NCBI GenBank assembly: GCA_011620595.1
Contig: WOYX01000018.1
Coordinates: 17,744-63,414 of the forward strand
DNA length: 45,671 nt
From: Bacteroidales bacterium
GTDB taxonomy: Bacteria; Bacteroidota; Bacteroidia; Bacteroidales; VadinHA17
Direction of reading: 5' to 3'
Shown here: positions 18,482 through 27,384 of the stretch, one piece after another
Layout of the letters: each line of letters opens with the position of its first letter
Numbering within the stretch: position 1 is the first letter of the stretch
Made by a program: the position numbers and the translations under genes
The notes under the pieces: generated by a model
Database searches by the model: none
Told to the model about the DNA's origin: nothing
The model's input: only the letters and a program-made list of their open reading frames with translations

Positions 18482-18883
18482 ATGAAAAAGAAACTGACAG
18501 CTATGGCAGGCGTGTTCCTGGTGATGGTCTCACTTGTCGCGGCCCAGGAACAGACAGGGATACCGGCAGGTATCTCCACAGCCTTTCGCACAGGCAGTGC
18601 AGCAGGACTCTCGGCATACCTCAACAGTACCGTTGAACTGGTGCTGCCTGACAGGGAGGACTTCTACAGCAAGAGCGTCGCCGAAACCATCCTGAAGGAT
18701 TTCTTCACCAGGAACCGCTCGCGCGAATTCGTGATAAGACACCAGGGGGCAAGAAAAGATGCCCGGTATGCCATAGCCAACCTTGAAACTGACAAGGGTC
18801 GCTTCCGCGTTTACTTCCTGCTTAAAACGGTCGATGGCAACCAACTGATACATCAGATACGGATCGAACCCGATAATGAGTGA
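18482..18883 (+). CDS. DUF4783 family secreted protein
   Basis: A 133-residue exported protein. The signal peptide (MKKKLTAMAG...SLVAAQE) fixes the start at 18482; the longer frame from 18368 adds 38 residues without sense. The mature part has the family's pattern: a helical start, then LNSTVELVLPDREDFYSKSVAETILKDFF and FVIRHQGARKDARYAIANLET, ending LIHQIRIEPDNE. The fold resembles small NTF2-like domains (inference). DUF4783 genes commonly precede nadC in Bacteroidota, and here the end overlaps the nadC start by 8 bases, implying translational coupling. Function unknown. Confidence 0.9.
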   Translation: MKKKLTAMAGVFLVMVSLVAAQEQTGIPAGISTAFRTGSAAGLSAYLNSTVELVLPDREDFYSKSVAETILKDFFTRNRSREFVIRHQGARKDARYAIANLETDKGRFRVYFLLKTVDGNQLIHQIRIEPDNE

Positions 18884-19718
18884 CTCTGACCTCCGTTCAT
18901 TTATCCTGAATGCCCTCGCGGAAGATACCGGTGGGGGTGATCACAGCTCCCTCGCCTCCGTGCCTGCATCAGCCACCGGCAGGGCCAGACTGCTGATCAA
19001 GGAGGAGGGTGTCCTATCAGGACTGCACGTTGCACGTGAGGTGTTCCTCATCACCGATCCTTCCCTTGAAGTAAATATACTGCTTGATGACGGGCAGAGA
19101 ATAAGCTGGGGCGACATAGCCCTCACGGTGAAGGGCAGCGTTCATGCAATACTGCGTGCAGAACGGCTGGTGCTCAATATAGTGCAGCGGATGAGCGGCA
19201 TCGCTACCGTCACCGCCGAATATGTTGAAAAGGTCAGCGGCACCGGGGCATGCATCACCGACACCCGCAAGACCACCCCGGGCATGAGGGCCCTCGAGAA
19301 GGAGGCCGTGCGTACCGGCGGCGGGGTCAACCACCGCATGGGACTCTATGACATGATCATGCTGAAGGATAACCATATCGACTATGCAGGAGGCATAGCC
19401 GCAGCGGTGCAGCGCACACGGGAATACCTGCAGAGAACAGGACTCTCCCTGAAGATAGAGGTGGAGGCACGCAATATCAACGAGGTGAGGGAGATACTTG
19501 CTGCCGGTGGGGTAGACCGCATCATGCTGGATAACTTTAACATACCTGATACGCGCGAGGCTGTGGCACTGATAGGCAACAGGGTGGAGACGGAATCCTC
19601 CGGAGGCATCACCCTGGCCAACGTGCGCGATTATGCCCTGTGCGGCGTCAATTTCATCTCAATAGGGGCACTGACCCACCATATAATAAGCCTTGACATG
19701 AGCCTGAAAGCCTATTGA
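18876..19718 (+). CDS. nadC: Nicotinate-nucleotide pyrophosphorylase (carboxylating)
   Basis: Quinolinate phosphoribosyltransferase: converts quinolinate and PRPP to nicotinate mononucleotide, CO2 and pyrophosphate in de novo NAD synthesis. The active-site motifs are intact: TRKTTPGMR at residues 130-138, HRMGL at 153-157, KDNHI at 164-168, the metal/phosphate motif VEARN with VDRIMLDN, and the glycine-rich SSGGITLANV near the end. The 280-aa length is typical. It overlaps the DUF4783 gene and is followed 9 bases later by the YihY gene. No nadA or nadB is visible in the window. Confidence 0.97.
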   Translation: MSDSDLRSFILNALAEDTGGGDHSSLASVPASATGRARLLIKEEGVLSGLHVAREVFLITDPSLEVNILLDDGQRISWGDIALTVKGSVHAILRAERLVLNIVQRMSGIATVTAEYVEKVSGTGACITDTRKTTPGMRALEKEAVRTGGGVNHRMGLYDMIMLKDNHIDYAGGIAAAVQRTREYLQRTGLSLKIEVEARNINEVREILAAGGVDRIMLDNFNIPDTREAVALIGNRVETESSGGITLANVRDYALCGVNFISIGALTHHIISLDMSLKAY

Positions 19719-19727
19719 AAAAACTTG

Positions 19728-20789
19728 ATGAACGCTAGGGAAACTTTTTATTCAAAGACCAGCGTAATTAGAAACGCAGTACCCCCTGGATTCGACGGGG
19801 CTTCACTGGAGATGGTGGCGCGACTGATTGCAAAGGGACTCTTCGGAAGGGGAGTGCTGGTCACCCGGGCATCGTCGATAGCATTTAACATGATGATGGC
19901 CTTACTCCCGGCAACAATCTTCATCTTTACCCTCATCCCGTTCATCCCGATACCCAACTTCCAGACTGAGCTTCTTCATCTCTTTCAGAACATGCTGCCG
20001 GAGAATGCCTACTCCTTCTTTGAAACCACCATCGTGGATGTGATAACCAACAGAAGCGGCACTCTGCTGGTGGTGATGTTCTTTGCCACGGTGATCTTCT
20101 CAACCAACGGCATTCATGCTCTCATCCATGCCTTCAACGTGTCGGTGCTTGACTTCGAGAGCCGCTCATGGCTGCAGCAGAGGAAGATAGCCGTCATCCT
20201 CCTGGTCTTCGTGCTGATAATGTTCACCGCGGCCAACGCGCTGATCATCCTCAGCCGCGTGGTGGTGGACAGGCTGGTGGAGATGGGTGTGCTCGAGCTT
20301 AACCTGGTATTCTATGTGGTGATGGTATTCAAATGGATACTCATCGTAGCCATGCTCTTCTTCGCCATCTCGACACTCTATTACCTGGTGCCGGCCCGGA
20401 GGCGTGACTTCCGGTACATCTCCCCCGGCTCAATACTGGCCACCACCCTCTTCATCGTCACCTCGCTGGCCTTCTCGGCCTACGTCAACAACTTCGGACA
20501 GTATAACAAGCTCTACGGCACAATCGGAACAATAATAGTCATCCTCATCTGGTTCTACCTCAACTCCGTGGCGCTGCTGGTAGGCTTCGAGCTGAACATC
20601 AGCATCAGGGTGGCAACAGCGGGCAACCACAGTGCCGGCCTCAATAACGGGGTGTTGGCAGAAGACCCTGCAGGCACCGACAGGGCCAGCCACAGTAATA
20701 AATTACATAAGGAGGACCAGGCAGCACTAGCAGTACAAGCCTCGGCAACGGATTCTGAAATTCTGGCCCGCGGCCCGGCGGGCCCATGA
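19728..20789 (+). CDS. YihY/BrkB-family inner membrane protein
   Basis: A 353-residue membrane protein of the YihY/virulence-factor-BrkB family, sometimes mis-annotated as ribonuclease BN. About six hydrophobic helices are seen between residues 40 and 295, including AFNMMMALLPATIFIFTLIP and the family motif NNFGQYNKLYGTIGTIIVILIWFYLNSVALLVGFELN. Transport activity is presumed in the family but not established. After the last helix, a polar tail of about 55 residues (N, A, S, D-rich, ending ARGPAGP) is unusual and includes a GC-rich hairpin in its coding sequence. I use the ATG at 19728; a TTG directly before it would add one residue. The stop is 2 bases from a convergent gene end. Confidence 0.92.
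   Translation: MNARETFYSKTSVIRNAVPPGFDGASLEMVARLIAKGLFGRGVLVTRASSIAFNMMMALLPATIFIFTLIPFIPIPNFQTELLHLFQNMLPENAYSFFETTIVDVITNRSGTLLVVMFFATVIFSTNGIHALIHAFNVSVLDFESRSWLQQRKIAVILLVFVLIMFTAANALIILSRVVVDRLVEMGVLELNLVFYVVMVFKWILIVAMLFFAISTLYYLVPARRRDFRYISPGSILATTLFIVTSLAFSAYVNNFGQYNKLYGTIGTIIVILIWFYLNSVALLVGFELNISIRVATAGNHSAGLNNGVLAEDPAGTDRASHSNKLHKEDQAALAVQASATDSEILARGPAGP
20765..20784. terminator. GC-rich hairpin at a convergent gene end
   Basis: GGCCCGC (20765-20771) pairs perfectly with GCGGGCC (20778-20784) around a 6-base loop, at the boundary of the convergent yihY and DUF3857 genes. No T-run follows on either strand, so termination activity is uncertain. Confidence 0.35.
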
Positions 20790-20791
20790 CA

Positions 20792-22666
20792 TCATCTCGA
20801 GAGGTATAGCCTTCGATGATCACTCCTTGCCGCCACATTCAGGAAGGCAAACAGCTCCTTCGCCCTCTCTCCCTCATAATAGCCGCGGTTGATCTTCAAC
20901 TGTCTGGCGAATAACAGATTTCCGTCATTCAAAACCGTTATCTCATAGTTATATACGCCACAAGGTCCCTCCTCACTGACCTTCCCGGGAATAAACTCAG
21001 GCTTGTAACCTGCAGGTATCTTGAATATTATTGAATCAGACAATGCAGGCATCTCAAAGACCCTTACACCTATTGTATCAAAAGGTTGGTATTCAAACGG
21101 ATCCAGGCACGGTCTGAAATGTATTCCCGGCCCTGATGAAACCGCAAAATCCGGCATGGTAAAGGTACATGAGAGGAGAGATGCCGGCTCACCCTCACGC
21201 ATCTCAGTATATGATGCACTCTCTGTAGTGAAAGTTCCCAGGTCCTGTTCCATGTTTAGAATTCTTTTGAGCTCCTCTTCGGATTTACCGGCATAGAATT
21301 GGTTATAGTCGAAAGCCAGTCCGCGGAAACCCACTCCCAGTGCTGCTGTGGATGCCTCCCTCCTTCCTATGGTTATCATGCCTGTCGTCGACTGCCTGCT
21401 GTTACTGAAAGCCGGTGTCCTGGCCAGTTTACCCCCCTCCGGAGTGACCAGCAGCACATTACGGTCAGAGGTGAAGTTTCCCAGGTAGTTAAATGGAAGG
21501 GTCTGACTGGTGCATTCCAGCCAGACAGTGTCATTCTCCAGGGGAACGCACAGGATGATGTGATCAAACTGGTCGCTCACGAAAGATGTAATCATATTCA
21601 GGTTCTCCCCTGACCTGACCAGTGTGTAGTATGATTCTATCCCCGCCTCCCTGAGGAGTGCACTCATGTAGTTTGTAAGTCCCTTGCAGTCGCCAAATCC
21701 TTTTTCGCCCACCTGGCTGGCCGGGGCTGGCTTGTAACCTCCAATGCCCAGCTGGATGGATGAATAGCGTGTATGTGACTGCATATACTCATAGAGCACC
21801 CTGGTCTTCTCCCTGTCGTCCGACAGCGGGCCCGTTAGTTCAGCCACACGCTTCCTGTCCCTGTCGTTTAACTGATCAAGCCCCCTGTTCAGCTCGGCAG
21901 CCCAGAGGCCAAAACTATCCCATGAACGCATGCTTCCCCTGATACCGCCGAACTCAAAATCGTCGATTGCAGCCAGCAGAACGGGCCTGCGGGCAAAGGA
22001 GAGCGGCGAGAAGTACCATTTGTTTATGGCTGGGATCCCCCTTTCAATCCAGGTATAAATATCATTCACCTCCAGCCTGACACTGTCGCCCGGCGAATGC
22101 ATGTTATATTCCCGGTATCTGAAGGGGATAGACCTGGGAACAACGTACTGTACTGCAGACTCTTCAACGGAGAAAGCGGGATTGAGATGAAAGTTCCACC
22201 GCGGGAGATTAAGTACCCCGTTAATTATGACATCGTAGGAGACCTCTATGGTGAATGGGTACCTGTTAACCGGGAACACTATCCGCTTGACCCTGGCATC
22301 TGAGATGAAGCCTTCTCCTTCGCTGACATCCATTATTTTATACGAAGGGATACTCTCAATAAATTTGCCGTTGGCGTCATAGACAGAGGCCTTTATGTTC
22401 TGAACGCTCCTGAACTTATCGTAGAATATCTCAAAAAGGCGAAGCGACTGAGCATTCTCGTTCATCAGGGTGATGACTCTTTTAAAGCTCGCTCTGGACT
22501 TGCCCTCAGACTCTACAGTATAAACCATCTGGTCACTCCTGACCACGGCAGCGGCGTTTTTCCTCAGTTCAATGGGTATCGAGTCGACTGCCAGCTTGTA
22601 TCCGTAAGTGTTAACCGGAACAAACAGTATCAAGCCGATAAAATATATCAGGTGTTTCATCTTCAT
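20792..22666 (-). CDS. DUF3857 / transglutaminase-like protein with intact active site
   Basis: A 624-residue exported protein: signal peptide, N-terminal DUF3857 beta domain (about 30-200), a transglutaminase-like papain-fold domain (about 270-400) and a C-terminal beta region. The catalytic Cys lies in KGFGDCKGLTNYMSALLREAGI near residue 325, the His in QFDHIILCVP, and the acidic third position in VWLECTSQTLPF is Glu, so a working Cys-His-acid site looks possible. Substrates are unknown; relatives are often called transglutaminase-like cysteine peptidases. It is the last gene of a four-gene operon, starting 4 bases after the stop of a paralogue. Confidence 0.92.
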   Translation of the reverse strand: MKMKHLIYFIGLILFVPVNTYGYKLAVDSIPIELRKNAAAVVRSDQMVYTVESEGKSRASFKRVITLMNENAQSLRLFEIFYDKFRSVQNIKASVYDANGKFIESIPSYKIMDVSEGEGFISDARVKRIVFPVNRYPFTIEVSYDVIINGVLNLPRWNFHLNPAFSVEESAVQYVVPRSIPFRYREYNMHSPGDSVRLEVNDIYTWIERGIPAINKWYFSPLSFARRPVLLAAIDDFEFGGIRGSMRSWDSFGLWAAELNRGLDQLNDRDRKRVAELTGPLSDDREKTRVLYEYMQSHTRYSSIQLGIGGYKPAPASQVGEKGFGDCKGLTNYMSALLREAGIESYYTLVRSGENLNMITSFVSDQFDHIILCVPLENDTVWLECTSQTLPFNYLGNFTSDRNVLLVTPEGGKLARTPAFSNSRQSTTGMITIGRREASTAALGVGFRGLAFDYNQFYAGKSEEELKRILNMEQDLGTFTTESASYTEMREGEPASLLSCTFTMPDFAVSSGPGIHFRPCLDPFEYQPFDTIGVRVFEMPALSDSIIFKIPAGYKPEFIPGKVSEEGPCGVYNYEITVLNDGNLLFARQLKINRGYYEGERAKELFAFLNVAARSDHRRLYLSR

Positions 22667-22670
22667 CAGT

Positions 22671-24632
22671 TTAAATCTCTTTCTTTAAAATAATGACCTC
22701 AGACTGTTTACGGATAATATTGGAGCGGAAGTTTCTCAGATCGCTGTAACGTTCCGGCGGGAAGGTTACTGCTGTAAGATTTATCTCCGTATCAAGGATG
22801 ATCTTTCTGCCCTCGGACCTGATATTATATTTGAACTGTCCGCCTCCGCCTGCCATGCTCAGGTTGACCGACTGGGGCAGTTCTGCCACGGTCCAGCCTT
22901 CGGGGATGGTGATCTCGCATGAGTACTTCTTAAATGAGGAACATCCGATGTCCACCGGCGAGAGACGCTCATCGGCATAGAATTCATTTGAGCCGTCACG
23001 GTCGCAGACCACAGGGTTAAGGTACATGATCCCTTCTCCGGTCTCAGCCGCATCAGGAACTGTCAGGCTTATACTTTCAAGAACTGGTTTTTCAAGCTTC
23101 CCCAGGTTGTCGAGTTCGAGAGCATCAATCCTCCAACTGTTGTTGACGGAGCGCATCATATCGGTGTATGCTTCTTCCCCTTCAAGCTTGCATATCTTCC
23201 TTACTGCCCAGGCGTCATAGCTCTCATATGAGTTGCTGGCAGTACCCTTCAATGCGCCCTCTTCACTGAGGTCGAAAGCAAACCGCATGGTCTCACTGTT
23301 CTGCTCGTTACTCCTGAGATCCACCCATGATCCTCCGCTGCCGGTTACAATCCAGCCCTGGCCGTTGAGGCACCGGAAAGGCAGCATATTAAACGGTCTC
23401 AGCGGATCAGTGGCATCTACGATGTATCGCTCACCGTCGGCTATCACACAGGCAGCTACATAATTGAACCTCTGGATAATGGCGAAATGGGTATTTAGCA
23501 GGCCATGATCGCGGGTGCTGAGGATAAGAGGATCAGCCTGGATGCCGGCTAACCTGAGCATGGAGACAAGCATCAGGTTTATATCCGCAGCATTGCCCCT
23601 GGCATCCCTGTATATTTTTTTCATGGCGGCAGAGGAGGTATAATCCTCATACCCGTTCCACATCATGTACTCCGAGACAAAAGTATAAATACGCCTCAGC
23701 AGATCAGTCTCTGATCCTCCTTCCGCCTTAAGCTCCCCGACCTTTTTCCTGACTGAGCTGTTCGACTTAAGGTAAAGCCCAAAATCAGTTCGGTCAAGCA
23801 GCTTCTTTGACAGCTTCGGATAAGTCGGCGACACCTCCTCGAAGTAATAGCCCGGTATTTCAATCTTCGCCAGCTCGAACCCGATGCGGGCATAATAGTC
23901 TTCCGATCCTGTGCTGAACGGCTCCTCCCTGTATGCGGGCATATTGTAGGCTTGCCAGTGGCCGACATAGCCCTTGACACTGCTGCGTCCAAAGTTCACA
24001 AACGACTCAGTCCTGTTGAACCTGACCTTCCTCAGGTCACCCCCGGGAACTAATTTGTATTCGAAATAGCCGGGGAATTCCACTCTGAAGCCGCATCTCC
24101 TTACCGGTATTTCATGCTGGAACTCCAGGGTATAGAGGGTGAAAATGTCAGGACTCTCAATCGTATACTTGTATTCGATCACTGACCCTGCCCTCACATT
24201 GGGAACAGAGAAGCGCACGGTGTTTCTGTAGCGGTTGCTCTCCTCATAATAGATGCTCTTCCTGTCCACCACCCCGGTCACTCTATTTCCGTCCTCCATA
24301 TTGTATGACGCCGCCTTGATGCGCAGTACCTTTTCATCGCTTCCGAAAGGTATCTCCACATTCGCGTAATCAAGTCCGTCAGTGTTGATGATCTTGATCC
24401 GGATATGGCGGTCAGTGATTACCAGTATCTTTTCGCCGGCACGCATACTCACCCTGGCATGGTTTTCAAGGATCACGGCATCAGCAGACTGATCTTCAGC
24501 GTACTCCGTCATAACAAGGTCTTCCTCGGGGATCTCTCCGAAGGTGATCTCCCTGATCTGCCCTTCCAGAATGAGGCTGAATGACAGGGATATCAGGGTT
24601 AAGGCATAATTCCGTAAAGTCATATAAATCAT
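22671..24632 (-). CDS. DUF3857 / transglutaminase-like protein lacking the catalytic cysteine
   Basis: A 653-residue paralogue of the downstream neighbour with the same order: signal peptide, DUF3857 domain, transglutaminase-like domain (about 300-430) and C-terminal beta domain. Aligning the active-site helix, the neighbour's GDCKGLTNYM corresponds here to GNAADINLML, so the catalytic Cys is Ala (near residue 346); the neighbour's FDHIILCV corresponds to FNYVAACV, so the His is Tyr. Only the acidic residue (VDATDP) is kept. It is therefore probably a non-catalytic binding or scaffold protein. The start may be the ATG at 24623 (MTLRNYAL). It lies 10 bases after the first kelch lipoprotein stop. 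Confidence 0.9.
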   Translation of the reverse strand: MIYMTLRNYALTLISLSFSLILEGQIREITFGEIPEEDLVMTEYAEDQSADAVILENHARVSMRAGEKILVITDRHIRIKIINTDGLDYANVEIPFGSDEKVLRIKAASYNMEDGNRVTGVVDRKSIYYEESNRYRNTVRFSVPNVRAGSVIEYKYTIESPDIFTLYTLEFQHEIPVRRCGFRVEFPGYFEYKLVPGGDLRKVRFNRTESFVNFGRSSVKGYVGHWQAYNMPAYREEPFSTGSEDYYARIGFELAKIEIPGYYFEEVSPTYPKLSKKLLDRTDFGLYLKSNSSVRKKVGELKAEGGSETDLLRRIYTFVSEYMMWNGYEDYTSSAAMKKIYRDARGNAADINLMLVSMLRLAGIQADPLILSTRDHGLLNTHFAIIQRFNYVAACVIADGERYIVDATDPLRPFNMLPFRCLNGQGWIVTGSGGSWVDLRSNEQNSETMRFAFDLSEEGALKGTASNSYESYDAWAVRKICKLEGEEAYTDMMRSVNNSWRIDALELDNLGKLEKPVLESISLTVPDAAETGEGIMYLNPVVCDRDGSNEFYADERLSPVDIGCSSFKKYSCEITIPEGWTVAELPQSVNLSMAGGGGQFKYNIRSEGRKIILDTEINLTAVTFPPERYSDLRNFRSNIIRKQSEVIILKKEI

Positions 24633-24642
24633 TTATAATGTA

Positions 24643-27375
24643 TTATTTACCTGTTTCTTTTGCAGGGTCATAGATCCAGAAATCTGTGAGCGGAATTCCA
24701 AAGTTCTGGCCTGATCCAAGGTATACTTTCCCGTCATATTCAAAAGACAGGGGCCAGTACCTCGGACCCGGCTGCTCATCTGTCAGTGCAGACCAGGAAT
24801 TGGTTGACGGATCATATACATAAACATTCTGGTCTCCGATTGTACCATAACCGCAATATACTTTCCCGTCGCAAACAGTTACCATCCTAAAATCGGCATA
24901 TGGTCCCGGGTAGGCTGGCCTTGGTTCCCATGAGTCACTGCCCTGTATATATTCCCATAGATTCTGGTTTGTGTCAATCGCAAAAAAGCGTCCGTTTACA
25001 GTAAAGCCGTTTGAACCAACGGTTTCAAACGGAAGATCATTCAGCCTGATCCATTCTCCTGAGTTCATGCGATATTTCCAGAACTGCCTGACACGTCCGC
25101 TGTAGTATCTCTCACCCCCACCGCCGACATAAAGCACAGTATCTCCATCCATCAGGAAAGTTCCCATTCTCAGCTCTCCAGGTGCAGGAGATACAGCAGA
25201 GAGAGACATATTCACACGGTTGAATGCCATCAGAAAAGACTCTTCATACGAACTCCCGAAGAAATAGGCCTTGTCTCCTTTCACCACCGACTTCTCGAAA
25301 GAGACCATTTCAGTATTTACTGATCCGGCCGGCGAAAATGACGAGTTGACGGGGTTGAAGCGATAAACGGTCATTGTTAAGTTACCCGACGGGGCTGTCA
25401 CCAGTATTTCATCTCCAAAATCCATCATACAGGTTGCATCAGTCATCGGAAGGTCCGGAAGACGACTCCAGGCTGACAGGTTTTCAAATTCGTCAGAAGA
25501 GTTTACCCGGTGCCCGCAAACACTTAGAGAAAACGGGGCCTCCCCGGTAGGAGCAACAGGCATAAAGAAACGGATCTGGGTCCTGGTGCTGCTCATTACA
25601 GGCACTTCAACACCCTGGAAGGTGATTTTATTGAATTCACTTACAGTTGAAAAGTTTCGTCCCGTTATTGTTACCAGGGTGCCTTTGGCTCCTGATAGCG
25701 GACTGACCGAATTAATCTCCGGCTCAAGAATTGTCAGTATGTCATCAGGAGAAATTACTGATTCAGTGTAGTTCCTGTAGATGTACGCGCCCACCATGCC
25801 TGAAGTAAAGTCGCCAGAGGGGACAATTGCTTTCACGGTATTCCCGGCAACTGAGATTACCTGCATTCCATAGCCGGATGGAACAATTACCGGATATGCA
25901 AGATTGATGGTGTTTTTACAGGTTATGGATAGAGTATCCCCGGGTGAAACTGATTGAGGTGTAAATGAGAGAACCTCAGGATTGGTAAGTACAAACGGTT
26001 CCCCGTATTCTGTAGTCCTGCCTGATACCGAAACTGACAGTCTGACTTCCCCGTTAATATTCCCCGCTGCTTCACATAAAATACTTGTTCGTGACTCGTA
26101 TATCCGTTTGGAAAGCTCATCATTGAAACTAACTGTTGTAAGATCTCTTATAAAATAATCGCCTGTGATTGTTACATACCCGCCCGCATACTCAGTTAAG
26201 GGAGTAACGTTATCTATCCTTGGAGCAGGAAGTTCAAACTTCAGGGAAGATTCTGATTCAAACAGGCCATATTTGTAAGTGACAGAGACCGGCGCTTCCA
26301 GAAGAGCTTCCGGAACGACAACCTTTATCGAATCCATTGTAACCGAAAGCACCCGGGCCGGGTAATTTCCGAAGAGCACCTCTGTCTGCTGCAGGTTTGG
26401 ATTGAACAATCCGAACAATGTGACCGTATCCGGCCAAAAACCCATTACAGGAGAAAATCTGTCTAAAAATGGAGGAAGGAGAACAAACTGGTTATCTGAC
26501 GTGAATCTGCCGCCTTCTACAGAGATTGAGATGGTCATCAGATCCAGATTTGCCAACATTGGTACAATTATTTTAATACTCCGTCCATCGAACTCCTGTA
26601 CTGGTATCAATTGAATATCGCCGATGAAGAAATGAAGATTGTCGGCTTTTCTGAGATTCAGGATGAAGATCTCGACCGTATCACCCCAATGGGCACTGAC
26701 CGGGGTGAAGGATTCAATCACTGGAAGATCAACAATGAGCTTAGCTTCTGAGTAAATTGTTTTGTTCCCCGCAATCTCAACACTGACAGTGTTTTCGCTC
26801 TCAGTAAGGGTAAAGGGTACTATCGCCATCAAAAGTGTGTCCGTTACCAGATCACATACCGCTGCAACCACATCATTAAGTCTGACGGTGTTGAACTGCC
26901 TGACCCAGCTGAAGTTCCTGCCCGTTATTGTTATTGTATCACCGCAAAGAACCCTGCCGGGAGTTATGCCGGTGATCTCCGGACCAAGGCTCCCCAGGCT
27001 CTTGAACTCAACCGTGTTGCCGTAGACCGTGTAATCACCCGATCTGACAAATGCCGTCACCTTATAGGTAACCCCTTCGGCAAGAGCAGATCTGACCTCG
27101 GCTGTGTACTGACCTGTGCCGTTGAAAGGACCAAGGTAGACCTTATTGTCATGATTAATAACCGGCTGGCTTAACGCCCATGCAAATCCGTGATCTGAAA
27201 TCTCTCCGTTGCCGGGTTCATATACCTCCGCCGCAAAGAGGGCCCCTTCCGAGGTGATGTTCGTAACCTCAAGGGTTTTTACCCGCGGATAATCCCTCTG
27301 CACCGGCTCATCTTCACAGGCGGAGAGAAGAAAGGCAAGAAGGACAAACAAACATATGGCGCCGTTTCTCTTCAT
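24643..27375 (-). CDS. IPT/TIG-repeat and kelch-propeller lipoprotein (copy A)
   Basis: A 910-residue surface or periplasmic lipoprotein: lipobox LLSAC with Cys20, followed by acidic residues (EDEP) that may favour surface export. After an N-terminal fibronectin-like module (about 30-130), six IPT/TIG immunoglobulin-like domains follow, each with a start like PEITGITPGRVLCGDTITITG. A C-terminal kelch-type beta-propeller (about 640-905) shows repeats such as KVYCGYGTIGDQNVYVYDPSTNSW. It is clearly paralogous to the upstream copy B, sharing the N-terminal LEVTNIT segment and domain order. In Bacteroidota, TIG lipoproteins are often glycan-binding accessory proteins, but no SusC/D or glycosidase gene is nearby, so ligand and role are unknown. 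Confidence 0.92.
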   Translation of the reverse strand: MKRNGAICLFVLLAFLLSACEDEPVQRDYPRVKTLEVTNITSEGALFAAEVYEPGNGEISDHGFAWALSQPVINHDNKVYLGPFNGTGQYTAEVRSALAEGVTYKVTAFVRSGDYTVYGNTVEFKSLGSLGPEITGITPGRVLCGDTITITGRNFSWVRQFNTVRLNDVVAAVCDLVTDTLLMAIVPFTLTESENTVSVEIAGNKTIYSEAKLIVDLPVIESFTPVSAHWGDTVEIFILNLRKADNLHFFIGDIQLIPVQEFDGRSIKIIVPMLANLDLMTISISVEGGRFTSDNQFVLLPPFLDRFSPVMGFWPDTVTLFGLFNPNLQQTEVLFGNYPARVLSVTMDSIKVVVPEALLEAPVSVTYKYGLFESESSLKFELPAPRIDNVTPLTEYAGGYVTITGDYFIRDLTTVSFNDELSKRIYESRTSILCEAAGNINGEVRLSVSVSGRTTEYGEPFVLTNPEVLSFTPQSVSPGDTLSITCKNTINLAYPVIVPSGYGMQVISVAGNTVKAIVPSGDFTSGMVGAYIYRNYTESVISPDDILTILEPEINSVSPLSGAKGTLVTITGRNFSTVSEFNKITFQGVEVPVMSSTRTQIRFFMPVAPTGEAPFSLSVCGHRVNSSDEFENLSAWSRLPDLPMTDATCMMDFGDEILVTAPSGNLTMTVYRFNPVNSSFSPAGSVNTEMVSFEKSVVKGDKAYFFGSSYEESFLMAFNRVNMSLSAVSPAPGELRMGTFLMDGDTVLYVGGGGERYYSGRVRQFWKYRMNSGEWIRLNDLPFETVGSNGFTVNGRFFAIDTNQNLWEYIQGSDSWEPRPAYPGPYADFRMVTVCDGKVYCGYGTIGDQNVYVYDPSTNSWSALTDEQPGPRYWPLSFEYDGKVYLGSGQNFGIPLTDFWIYDPAKETGK

Positions 27376-27384
27376 GTTTTCTCT

